From assembly GCA_014843695.1 (NCBI GenBank), contig CM026390.1:58274543-58338542 (forward strand): a stretch of 64,000 nucleotides of DNA, written 5' to 3'. Position numbers and translations under genes: made by a program. Shown piece after piece: positions 44,701 to 53,440 of the stretch. Numbering within the stretch: the stretch's first letter is position 1; each line of letters opens with the position of its first letter. The notes under the pieces were generated by a model. The model saw only the letters and a list, made by a program, of their open reading frames with translations, made no database searches and was not told the origin of the DNA. This stretch comes from Archivesica marissinica. Its lineage: Eukaryota > Mollusca > Bivalvia > Venerida > Vesicomyidae.

Positions 44701-47700
44701 TGGCTATACATAGTACAGTGAAATGGATAAACATAGCTTGGTTAGATATAATACAGTGAAATGGATAAACATAGCTTGGTTATACATAATACAGTGAAAT
44801 GGATAAACATAGCTTGGTTAGATATAATACAGTGAAATGGATAAACATAGCTTGGTTAGATATAATACAGTGAAATGGATAAACATAGCTTGGTTAGATA
44901 TAATACAGTGAAATGGATAAACATAGCTTGGTTAGATATAATACAGTGAAATGGATAAACATAGCTTGGTTAGATATAATACAGTGAAATGGATAAACAT
45001 AGCTTGGTTAGACATAATACAGTGAAATGGATAAACATAGCTTGGTTAGCCATAATACAGTGAAATGGATAAACATAGCTTGGTTAGCCATAATACAGTG
45101 AAATGGATAAACATAGCTTGGTTAGATATAATACAGTGAAATGGATACACATAGCTTGGTTAGATATAATACAGTGAAATGGATAAACATAGAATGGTTA
45201 GATATAATAAAGTGAAATGGATAAACATAGCTTGGTTAGATATAATACAGTGAAATGGATAAACATAGCTTGGTTAGATATAATACAGTGAAATGGATAA
45301 ACATAGCTTGGTTATACATAATACAGTGAAATGGATAAACATAGCTTGGTTAGATATAACACAGTGAAATGGATAAACATAGCTTGGTTAGCCATAATAC
45401 AGTGAAATGGATAAACATAGCTTGGTTAGATATAATACAGTGAAATGGATAAACATAGCTTGGTTAGATATAATACAGTGAAATGGATAAACATAGCTTG
45501 GTTAGATATAATACAGTGAAATGGATAAACATAGCTTGGTTAGACATAATACAGTGAAATGGATAAACATAGCTTGGTTAGATATAATACAGTGAAATGG
45601 ATAAACATAGCTTGGTTATACATAGTACAGTGAAATGGATAAACATAGCTTGGTTAGACATGTTTCTCCAACATGATCAATTATCAAAAGAAACAGATCA
45701 TCCGTACACATATCAAATAAAAAAAAAACAGCAGTCAAAAATAACATTTTACAAACTCTTATATCTAACCTGTATGTATGTCATGTTGCTTCAAGATGAG
45801 AGGGAGACTCTGTACTTCATCAAAGCTCATGAAGTGATGGTAACCCTGGTGCAGTCCGTACATTCCATTCTGGTGCTGGGGGAGTCCAGACAGGATCACA
45901 GACCTACATTACCAACATGGTCAATCAATTTTTTATGCAAATTTATATTAGTTCGATTGCGAACCATATTCTTACAACATTAGTTTAATTGCTCTCGAGA
46001 CCTCATTCCTGATAGAGAGAAGAGGTAATGTGGATTTAAGAGACTTGCTTAAGGACATCACCACATGGGTTTTGGTGAGGTTCGAACTCACATCCTACAA
46101 GGCGGATACCTATCCATTTCACCACAGATGCTCAATTATCTGCATGATTGCCGTTACAATGGTTTCGAAATGATTTTCCTTCAATAGATGTAACTAAAAC
46201 TGATATAATTAGTAAGTAACAAGTGTGTGTGTATTTTACGTTTATTTATCGTCGCTACCGGTTGCCCATATGAGCGACGCCTCCTGAAGAGATTAGTCAT
46301 TTTAGATTTTGGAGGATAGTGCAATGATACAGACAGAGACCCATTCCAGAGTCTCCTCTGGTTCTTTTACGTGTATGGTGTAAAGCACTGACGCGAGACC
46401 TCAGTTTAAAGTCCCATCTGAAAGACTGTTAATTTTATTAGGGTCAGACGGGGGATCGAACAAGTGTCAGGTCAGATAAATCTTATATCCACAATTCTGA
46501 GACTTACCTGCTGGGTGAGCAGCTACTCACAGATGTGAAGGCATTCTTGAAGACAACGCTCCTCTTTGCCAGACTGTTCAGGTGCGGGGTTTTACACACA
46601 CTGTTGTTGTAGACCTTGGTCTCAAATCCTGCATCATCCGCTGTAATATAACACACATTCAACATAACTGTAATCCTGCATCATCCGCTGTAATATAACA
46701 GTCAATATAACTGTAATCCTGCATCATCCGCTGTAATATAACAGTCAACATAACTGTAATCCTGCATCATCCGTTGTAATATAACACACAGTCAACATAA
46801 CTGTAATCCTGCATCATCTGCTGTAATATAACAGTCAACATAACTGTAATCCTGCATCATCCGCTGTAATATAACACACAGTCAACATAACTGTAATCCT
46901 GCATCATCTGCTGTAATATAGTAATATAACAGTCAACATAACTGTAATCCTGCATCATCCGTTGTAATATAACACACAGTCAACATAACTGTAATCCTGC
47001 ATCATCCGCTGTAATATAACACACAGTCAACATAACTGTAATCCTGCATCATCCGCTGTAATATAACACACAGTCAACATAACTGCAATTGCCTTCAGAT
47101 TACACTTGCAATTTAACCCAAGCGGAATAGAAGAGACACTGCTTGTATGCTGGTGAGTGGTAATGAGTTAAACTATAAGACATTTATTAAAGTTCCAGTT
47201 AATTATTTTCGGGAACATAAAAGCATAATTCAGGGTGTCGCGTTAAACAGGTTCCTATAGTTAAAACTGTACATTGACATGTACACAATATTGTATCTTT
47301 ATGGTTTTTTCACCGATACTTTAATTGCTATGTAATTATATGTTATATTTCGGGTTTTACGCCTGCATTAGCACCATTTTGGGCTATATCGCCGGCAGGC
47401 AGTTTAATTAATAACACCTTTCCTGGGCAGGCTCCAGCGTTTAACCAGTACTTGGGTGCACCAACCTCCGTAACAAACTGCCAACGTTTTCATATAAATG
47501 AGACACGGCCTGAGCGGGGCTCGAACCCATGACCATCAGTGATGATAGGTTACAGTGGTATACAAGTCAGCGAACTTAATTGCTATGTAGTCAGATAGAA
47601 TATCTCCTAAGTTTGATCTATTTTACTGTTACATTCATTCATTTAAAGAGATATAGTAATCTAGCATCCACCATCTCCATTTACCCATGCTGATAGTGTG

Positions 47701-49663
47701 CTAGAATACAGTAAAACTTTATAAACCATGGACCATGTGATTTGTTTTAAGAACCAACATGCACTATAGGTTAAGTGAGAATTCATATTAGATTTTTGAA
47801 GGTATAATTATAATGTTCCATGTAATACATAGTTCCCACGGCAGTCAAAAACACTGATAAGATGTTATCTTGGCAGCCATTTTGACTGGCATGTTTTATA
47901 AACGGCAATTACATGATTTTACTAGTAATTCTTTAATTGCAATAACTTTATTAATTTTGGTTTCTTCATATATAAAAAAACATCTTGTTACATTCTAATA
48001 ATCCAATCAGAACGCTCGTTTCAACGCGAATTGCGCCGCTTTAGAAATTTTCAAAACAAATTGAAAATGCTACGAAATCTCTTTTTGATGTACATTTTTG
48101 CCGAATAAACCTACACGTTAGTGGAAACACATTTTATTGATAATGTTATTCACAGTTAAAACTCTCCCGTCGAAGATTTTTTTTGTTGCTGACAGAACCC
48201 GTGTCCTAGTATGGAAATGTGACCTGATATGGCCAATGTCTGTGGCAATTGTTTGCAAAGTATACATGCATGCAGCTTAAAGTTGTGTTTTATTTGAAGA
48301 ACAATATAAAGACTCGGGATAGGCGTTATATTTGGACAGCTTTGTACAAAATTGTTTCAGATAGGGCCATTTTACTGATCGATGCGAAATCTGACATCCC
48401 ACAGAGTAGAATCCCTGTACTTAAATATATATACTAGTACCCCCAAATGTGCCGAATCCCTGTGAGCTAGTCGGGCTGATGTTTACCCATACCAAAATAT
48501 TTCACATTCTCTTTTATTCTGTAGGAGCCACACTCCATTGCCCGTACCCTACCAGATATTCTCATCACAATTGAAGTGATTATGCAAAGAAATAGCGAAT
48601 TTAAGTTAGTGACCCGAGTCAAAACATACCCTCCATCATAGGTCAAAATGTACCTATTTAATAGGTCAAAACGTACCTATTTAATAGGTCAAAACGTACC
48701 TATTTAATAAGTAAAAACGTACCTATTTTAATAATTCATTCAAAATGTACCTATATCAATAAGAGTATTACTATTGTCAGGCTGAATGATACTAAATTTG
48801 TTATTTAGTTTATACAAATTTATTTTAGCTTGATTGCGAAACTAGTTCTTACAACTTATATTAATCACTCTCGAGACCTCATTCCTGATGGAATCCATCG
48901 CCACGAGAGAGAGATAAGAGGCAACATGGAATTTAAATGCCTTGCCTAAGGGCACAATCGTAACAGCTCCAGCGGGGCTCGAACTCTGGACCTTTAGCAC
49001 CTGAAGCAAACGTGCATCCACTGCGCTATGATACTAAATGAGGTGTTGATAACTCATAATTATTGTAAATTAACTCAACACTACTGTATATACTGTAGCA
49101 ACATTTGTATTTTTGTACATAACACAAATAAAAGAAACAAACACATTAATTTTATTTATATAATTGTATTTCATTATAAAATTAAACAGAAAACATTTAA
49201 ACAATATTTATTATATATTCCTTTTAATTCAGACATTACAACACTGGTAACAAAACACATTTATACAAAGTCGCATAAATATAAGTAAACTAATCAACCG
49301 TGTTCTTAGCATGGGTAATTAATAATGCAAACGCCTTTAAATTTTAAAATGGTGTTTTGGGCGATTATTTTCCATGGGTACGTTTTGACCCATTTGGGTA
49401 CGTTTTGGTTTAGTTGATACAACTATTTACCAACTTTTCTAATGGTACGTTTTGATTTCTACCTGTGGGTACGTTTTGACTTATTTGGGTACGTTTTGAC
49501 TGTAGAAGAGGTGACACCGTTTTCAAAACTAAAAGCAACTGACCAAATCTTACAGGTTTAGGGCCCCATGGTTTAGCTTAGAATATTACATACCTATCAA
49601 TACCAACACATTTTTGCTGTTAACAGAAACAATCAATACGATTATATGAAAGTAAAACAGCAT
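32077..49663 (-). CDS. SGSH: SGSH, N-sulfoglucosamine sulfohydrolase (heparan N-sulfatase), complete, 7 exons
   Basis: Exons in transcript order are 49663-49594, 46640-46508, 45903-45770, 39220-39070, 37281-37043, 35465-35290 and 32715-32077. They join in frame to 1542 bases (513 residues plus TAA); human SGSH is 502. The enzyme removes N-linked sulfate from glucosamine in lysosomal heparan sulfate. Residues 1-16 are a hydrophobic signal peptide. Metal-binding Asp25-Asp26 follow KNVLVLI. The sulfatase motif CSPSR carries Cys64, the residue converted to formylglycine. HDPHRCGH is conserved, and SDNGIPF supplies Asp267-Asn268. The C-terminal domain contains [11 protein letters not shown] and [10 protein letters not shown]. 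Most N-glycosylation sites of the human enzyme have equivalents (NNS, NHS, NIT, NRT), but the one before DTLV is missing. The exon 1/2 junction splits the Ala codon before Asp-Asp in phase 1, as I recall for human SGSH. All catalytic motifs are intact, so it looks functional. Confidence 0.96.
33388..33802. mobile_element. CAGTC MITE carrying a nested TTAA MITE
   Basis: The two halves (33388-33439 and 33681-33802) rejoin as a normal CAGTC MITE when the element at 33440-33680 is removed. Confidence 0.85.
33440..33680. mobile_element. TTAA MITE nested in a CAGTC MITE
   Basis: Nearly identical to the copy at 12743-12983, and inserted at the TTAA of TATTAAGCAGCC in the host element. Confidence 0.9.
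34111..34356. mobile_element. TTAA MITE, diverged copy
   Basis: TTAACCCCATTCAACCCC to GTGTTGAAAGGGTTAA; the central hairpin has one arm substitution (GAGCAGGCTC). Confidence 0.87.
34567..34752 (-). mobile_element. SINE family C copy, internally deleted
   Basis: Joins CGTTGGCGCGGAGAAAACCC directly, then head GAGGATCGAACCCGGTTTGC. Confidence 0.78.
34872..35163 (-). mobile_element. SINE family B copy, near full length
   Basis: Body starts ATGTTTATTTATCGTTGCTA; head GGATTGAACCTGAGATCC and GTTAACCACTGGACTACAGA. Located in SGSH intron 6. Confidence 0.84.
35290..35465 (-). CDS. SGSH: SGSH exon 6, second metal-binding motif
   Basis: Acceptor ccttggttctag, coding [20 protein letters not shown] then [20 protein letters not shown], ending KRNGQ with donor gtatga. 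It carries Asp267-Asn268. Its acceptor is the seed of the 27-bp array next to it. Confidence 0.95.
35466..36862 (-). repeat. 27-bp array, about 50 copies, seeded by SGSH exon 6 acceptor
   Basis: Read on the minus strand the unit is CCTTGGTTCTAG|GTATATATG with TTTTC before it, the same pyrimidine tract and AG as the true acceptor of exon 6 plus its first five bases (GTATA). The array begins at the exon boundary and fills most of intron 5. Confidence 0.95.
37043..37281 (-). CDS. SGSH: SGSH exon 5
   Basis: Acceptor ttcactttcag, coding [16 protein letters not shown], then [19 protein letters not shown] and [10 protein letters not shown], with donor gtgtga. This part of the sulfatase domain lines up along its length with vertebrate SGSH. 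Confidence 0.95.
37305..37540 (-). mobile_element. SINE family A copy
   Basis: Body and head (GGTGCTCGAACTCTGGGCC; CTACCACTGCGCTATCATGA) in SGSH intron 4. Confidence 0.82.
37561..38470. repeat. 19-bp array, about 47 copies
   Basis: The unit is CGCCTCCAAACAACACGAC, with ACCTCC and ATCTCC variants near the right end. It merges into ACCTCCAAACAAAGACCGCC, the left part of a MITE like that at 31819 (ACCTCCAAATAAAGGCCG). Nineteen-base periodicity keeps all frames open on both strands for hundreds of codons; these are not genes. Confidence 0.95.
38471..38608. mobile_element. CAGTC-type MITE remnant, seed of the 19-bp array
   Basis: Continues AAAAACCTGTCTTCAAAG and ends GGTCTTTATAGACAGGTGTC before TATA. 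Confidence 0.7.
38681..38927. mobile_element. CAGGG MITE, deleted copy
   Basis: Ends CAGGGATCATTCTAGAGGG and CCTAGAATGAACCCTG, flanked by TACTG on both sides. Confidence 0.85.
39070..39220 (-). CDS. SGSH: SGSH exon 4
   Basis: Acceptor gtatatgtag, coding [20 protein letters not shown] and then [11 protein letters not shown] and FFQQNDS, with donor gtaaca. Bases 39174-39195 are the source of a 22-base core in the giant array of the neighbouring intron. Confidence 0.95.
39231..45655. repeat. Giant 38-bp array, about 168 copies, seeded by SGSH exon 4
   Basis: The unit is GAAATGGATAAACATAGCTT then GGTTAGATATAATACAGT. Bases AAATGGATAAACATAGCTTGGT (22) equal SGSH exon 4 at 39174-39195; the remaining 16 resemble adjacent intron (ACATAATACAGTG). 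Rare variants (GGATACACATAG, ATAGAATGG, ATAATAAAGTG, GGTTATACATAA, ATAACACAG, GCCATAA) recur in a fixed order near 39520, 40050, 40550, 40850 and 45140, showing higher-order blocks. It fills SGSH intron 3. Confidence 0.96.
45770..45903 (-). CDS. SGSH: SGSH exon 3
   Basis: Acceptor ggtaatgtag, coding [20 protein letters not shown] and then [14 protein letters not shown], ending with donor gttaga. The [14 protein letters not shown] block is nearly invariant in SGSH. Confidence 0.95.
45938..46133 (-). mobile_element. SINE family A copy, diverged
   Basis: GTTCGATTGCGAACCATATT and CTCTCGAGACCTCATTCCTG, with head GAGGTTCGAACTCACATCC. In SGSH intron 2. Confidence 0.72.
46228..46465 (-). mobile_element. 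SINE family B copy, head truncated
   Basis: ACGTTTATTTATCGTCGCTA to TCAGACGGGGGATCGAAC; it stops 40 bases before SGSH exon 2. Confidence 0.82.
46508..46640 (-). CDS. SGSH: SGSH exon 2, catalytic cysteine
   Basis: Acceptor ttatattacag, then [15 protein letters not shown] and ending [10 protein letters not shown] plus the split Arg codon, with donor gtaagt. It carries the metal-binding Asp pair and formylglycine precursor Cys64. Confidence 0.95.
46625..47085 (-). repeat. About 10-copy array seeded by SGSH exon 2 acceptor
   Basis: On the minus strand each 39-47 base unit reads TTATATTACAG|CGGATGATG and on to CAGGATT, the true acceptor and first 16 bases of exon 2 (including the codons for the metal-binding Asp pair), followed by ACAGTTATGTTGACTG. 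The array abuts the exon. Confidence 0.93.
47355..47580 (-). mobile_element. SINE family D copy
   Basis: TTTCGGGTTTTACGCC, then CCTTTCCTGGGCAGGCTCCA and head GGGGCTCGAACCCATGACC. Confidence 0.75.
47581..48409. other. SGSH intron 1, nothing recognised
   Basis: AT-rich; no gene or clear repeat seen. Confidence 0.6.
48410..48463. mobile_element. Half copy of the palindromic MITE
   Basis: GAATCCCTGTACTTAAATAT then ACTAGTACCCCCAAATGTGC; matches the right half of 11287-11370. Confidence 0.75.
48608..49503. mobile_element. Second foldback element, inverted sub-repeat arms
   Basis: The left arm (48608-48750) has about five units of GGTCAAAACGTACCTATTTA. The right arm (49375-49503) carries GGGTACGTTTTGACC-type units inverted. 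Between lie a SINE A (48806-49030) and AT-rich sequence. Confidence 0.72.
48806..49030 (-). mobile_element. SINE family A copy inside the foldback element
   Basis: Near full length, with head GCGGGGCTCGAACTCTGGAC and ATCCACTGCGCTATGA. Confidence 0.85.
49594..49663 (-). CDS. SGSH: SGSH exon 1, start codon and signal peptide
   Basis: ATG at 49663-49661, then [20 protein letters not shown] followed by VLI and the first base of a split Ala codon, with donor gtatgt. The 70 coding bases are exactly 23 codons plus one, which fits exon 2. The start was chosen because it gives a short charged-free hydrophobic leader and a phase-matched join to the ADDAGFE motif. It is only 70 bases long and easy to miss. 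Confidence 0.88.
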
Positions 49664-49757
49664 AATAAAATATCTAAGCACAATGTCATAACGAGCAGTT
49701 TCCGAATTGTATGATTTTATTTGCCCTTTTTACTTTTATTTACAATGACACCGGTTA

Positions 49758-49778
49758 GTCACATGACAGTCATGTGAT
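49758..49778. promoter_or_regulatory. Paired M-box/CLEAR-like E-boxes upstream of SGSH
   Basis: TCACATGA (49759-49766) and TCATGTGA (49770-49777) sit head to head, about 95-115 bases 5' of the SGSH start codon. Both are exact M-box sequences of the MITF/TFE family, and GTCACATGAC differs by one base from the CLEAR consensus GTCACGTGAC found at lysosomal gene promoters. A regulatory role is inferred from motif and position only. Confidence 0.5.
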
Positions 49779-50139
49779 CTTGCGGAAATTAAAAACCAAA
49801 TGAGTTTACCGCTACTTGATTATAGACAGATTAAATAGTACATGGCAATATCATATATGATACTATCTTATATTCGTTTTGTATTGGTAAGCGTATTGTG
49901 TTAACCATTAATTGTAGAAAGTAATGTGTGTGGGTCGTAACGAAACATGACCAGGAATGGAAAATCCATTATTTAGAAACTACATGTCCTTCAAAATTCA
50001 ATGAATCAGGTAGTGGGATGTAGATCTTTTAAAAAGATAAATGACATCTAGAATTGAATGCTAAAATAGTGGTGGAGGTCATTTTTACTTGTATTTAGTT
50101 TGTGTGAATAGATTCATAGTGGCGCCGTTGTCGAAGTCA
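49779..50139. other. Distal 5' flank of SGSH, no TATA or gene seen
   Basis: No obvious core promoter motif or coding signal was found beyond the paired E-boxes. Confidence 0.45.
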
Positions 50140-50345
50140 TGATAGCGTCCGTGGTCCAGTGGTAGAGCGTCGGATTTGGAATCGAACGGTCCCGGGTTCA
50201 ATACTCGGTCAGGCCACGTATGTAGTGTCATTGAGCAAGGCACCTCACACACATTGCTTAGTACTGGTTAATCGCTTAGGTCGGCTAAGCCTGCCCAGGA
50301 AAACATGTCTAAGTCCCCGCGAGGGGTTTGACATTAAAGGAACAT
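50140..50345 (+). mobile_element. SINE family F copy
   Basis: tRNA-like head GTGGTCCAGTGGTAGAGCGT (A box) and GTCCCGGGTTCAATACTCGG (B box), then a non-tRNA body with GCTAAGCCTGCCCAGGAAAA and a CATACATACATACATA tail. Confidence 0.72.
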
Positions 50346-50578
50346 ACATACATACATAGCGCAGTGGTAACACGTTCGCTTCAGGTGCGAAAGGCCCAGG
50401 GTTTGTACCCTGTTGTAGACATTACGATTGTGCCCTTAGGCTAGACATTTAATTTCCAAATTGCCTCCTCTCTCGCTCGTGGCGATGGATTCTTTCAGGA
50501 ATGCGGTATTGAGGGTGATTAATATAAGTTATATGAACTTGTTTCGCAATTGAGCTGAAATAAATTTGTATAAACTAG
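50346..50578 (+). mobile_element. SINE family A copy, inserted in or next to SINE F tail
   Basis: GCGCAGTGGTAACACGTTCG to TGAAATAAATTTGTATAAAC, plus orientation. Confidence 0.82.
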
Positions 50579-50679
50579 TGTCGGCCTATGGTTTATCATA
50601 ATGTTCCTTACAAAATAATTACAAGAACTATTTTGGGACAGAATCACTCTTCTGCACAGTGGATTCTTTTCTCCAGACC

Positions 50680-51190
50680 CCAAACATGAGTGGAAATGAT
50701 AATGTGGGGTAGTAATGGGGCTGATGGTTAGTTGATAGTTACCAATAGCAGGGCCCGCGCTGCCAATCGCCAGCCTCGCCAATGGCTACAATATTGCAAA
50801 ATTGGCTAATAAAAATTCAGTTTGGCGAAAGTTATAAAAACGGTGAAAATCTGTAAAATATCCGAAAATTGGAAATTCCCCCGAGTCTATTTGTGGAAAA
50901 TTATTACTATTATAGTCTCGGGTAAGCATCTAACATAAACATTAATTTAAGCACGATAGACCAAGGACAAATATTCGTAAAGATAGCGCTTGGTAACTTT
51001 CATTATAAAGGTCCAAACATCAGCGGAAATGATGTGGGGTAGTAATGGGACTGATGGTGGGTTAATAGTTACCAATAGTCTCGGGTAAGCATCTAACATA
51101 AATATTAATTTAATCACGATAGACCAAGGACAAATATTTGTAAAGATGGCGCTTGGTAACAATGAATTCACTTTCATTATAAAGGTTTCT
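50680..51190. repeat. Tandem duplication with about 165-bp period
   Basis: GTCTCGGGTAAGCATCTAAC then CACGATAGACCAAGGACAAA occurs at 50915-51005 and 51078-51168; AATGTGGGGTAGTAATGGG occurs near 50700 and 51030. Confidence 0.85.
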
Positions 51191-51960
51191 CATTTTCTTG
51201 AGGGTTCCATATTCTCGAGGTATGATGTTATTAGGACACCGTTTGATCTTGGGTACTTAACAACTGCGACTATGTTTACTCCACCATAGATGCTAGCACT
51301 GTCAACAGTGCTGTCACGTTAATGTGGCAACATTTAGCCTAGTCCTATATATATAAGACCTCTACATAAAAAAAAATTTAATTTTATTTCAAGAAATGCT
51401 TTGATACTAAAATGTTACATTTTTCAATTTGGACTACATTTAGCCGTATTCTGCTGGAAGTGAGAATATGCATTTTTGCAAACAGCATAGAGCCAGGCCA
51501 GACGGCACAGAATATGCCATCTGATCAGGCACTATGCTGTTTGCTATTCGGTTAGTGAAGCTAAAACACTTGCCTGACAACTTGCAAACAACATATATTG
51601 TAGATCTGATCAGAAGTTTTAGAGCTATGAAATGATACGATGACGTGAAGGGGTACACGCCTGTCAAATGCTATGTATATATATTTCGCTATGGGTATAG
51701 TTCCTTGTCATCTTTCTACATTTGGTACGTTAATTAATACATTAATTTTAATAATACAAATGTACATGTAAACAAAATATGTTCTGTTGTATTGATGATA
51801 AATTCCTTGCAATAAAACTATCTCAAACCTGACCCACCTACCCGAGAACCTCAGTTTTGAAGTTTGTATGTATGTACAATGATATTTCTTTAGCATTATA
51901 TGAATTCATCATAACCAGAAGAAACCTGTCTAAAGTTGGCCTTTTGTATTTGTTCAATTA
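51191..51960. other. Upstream intergenic; one GATCAG-type palindrome
   Basis: 51470-51625 resembles the repeat at 18500-18880 (CATCTGATCAGGCACTATGC; GATCTGATCAGAAG). No gene seen. Confidence 0.5.
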
Positions 51961-52009
51961 ATTTCATTTTGAGGTCAAAATTAGAGATATTTTGTTTATT
52001 TTCCCCATA

Positions 52010-52945
52010 GGCTGTAGTGTAAAATCCATCTGCCATAATGTAAAATCCATAAGCCATAATGTAAAATCCATAGCCATAATGTAAGATCCATCAGCCATCA
52101 TGTAAAATCCATAAACCATAATGTAAAATACATAATCCGTAATGTAAAATACATAAGTTGTAATGTAAAATACATAAGTTGTAATGTAAAATACATAATC
52201 CGTAATGTAAAATCCATAAACCATAATGTAAAATACATAATCCGTAATGTAAAATACATAATCCGTAATGTAAAATACATAATCCGTAATGTAAAATACA
52301 TAAACCATAATGTAAAATACATAAGTTGTAATGTAAAATCCATAAACCATAATGTAAAATACATAATCCGTAATGTAAAATACATAAACCATAATGTAAA
52401 ATACATAATCCGTAATGTAAAATACATAAACCATAATGTAAAATACATAATCCGTAATGTAAAATACATAAACCATAATGTAAAATACATAAGTTGTAAT
52501 GTAAAATCCATAAACCATAATGTAAAATACATAATCCATAATGTAAAATACATAATCCGTAATGTAAAATACATAAACCATAATGTAAAATCCATAAGTT
52601 GTAATGTAAAATCCATAAACCATAATGTAAAATACATAATCCGTAATGTAAAATACATAAGTTGTAATGTAAAATACATAATCCGTAATGTAAAATCCAT
52701 AAACCATAATGTAAAATACATAATCCGTAATGTAAAATACATAAGTTGTAATGTAAAATACATAATCCGTAATGTAAAATACATAAGTTGTAATGTAAAA
52801 TCCATAAGCCATAATGTACAATTCATAAGCCATAATGTAAATCCATAAGCCATAATGTAAAATCCATAAGCCATAGTGTAAAATCCATAAGCCATAATGT
52901 AAAATACATAAGCCAGTGTAAAATCCATAAGCCGTAATGTAAAAT
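52010..52945. repeat. 21-bp array, about 44 copies
   Basis: The unit is AATGTAAAATACATAATCCGT with variants ending AACCAT, AGTTGT or AGCCAT. Twenty-one is a multiple of three, giving long repetitive minus frames (FYI-rich) that are not genes. Variant order repeats in blocks. Confidence 0.95.
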
Positions 52946-53440
52946 GAAGCAATATAAAATCCCAATTTTGCTGCTTTCTCCATTTGATAATTTCAATTTA
53001 ATTTGCTCTACATAAAATTGAATTAAGATAGAGATGCTGAGATAATTCCTATCTAGTATCTCTCATAACACTCTCACATTGGAAACATTTTAATCAACAT
53101 GTATATCTACCATCAGTTTAACACAAGGAAAGGGATTCGAATAAGTTACTATGTAACTGTTTTCCCAATCCTAACTGTGCTATTGCAACTATTCATATGT
53201 TTTGTACCATTCTTGAATAAAATAGTTTAAAAAAACAAAAACAAAATAACACTTCATATATTTATGATTTTTTGTTTTTCATTGCATGCAAATTGTATAT
53301 GTATTATTATGATGATGAGCTATGTAATGCTTAAGTCTAATAAACAATATGTTCTGTTCTGTTCCATATATATACTATACTGTAATGCAAAGCAGTGTCT
53401 CGTCATATTGTATTACAACATATGGGAAATATAATATATA
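52946..53440. other. Intergenic, nothing recognised
   Basis: AT-rich, no gene signal. Confidence 0.55.

Noticed and set aside
39231..45655. CRISPR-like regular repeat array
   Set aside because: Units are directly adjacent without unique spacers, and the context is an animal intron.
50150..50220. Stand-alone tRNA gene
   Set aside because: A and B boxes are present, but the fold is imperfect and the sequence continues into a SINE body.
51964..52983. Long Tyr/Phe/Met-rich minus-strand open frames of membrane-like composition
   Set aside because: They derive from a 21-bp AT-rich array; hydrophobicity is a by-product of base content.
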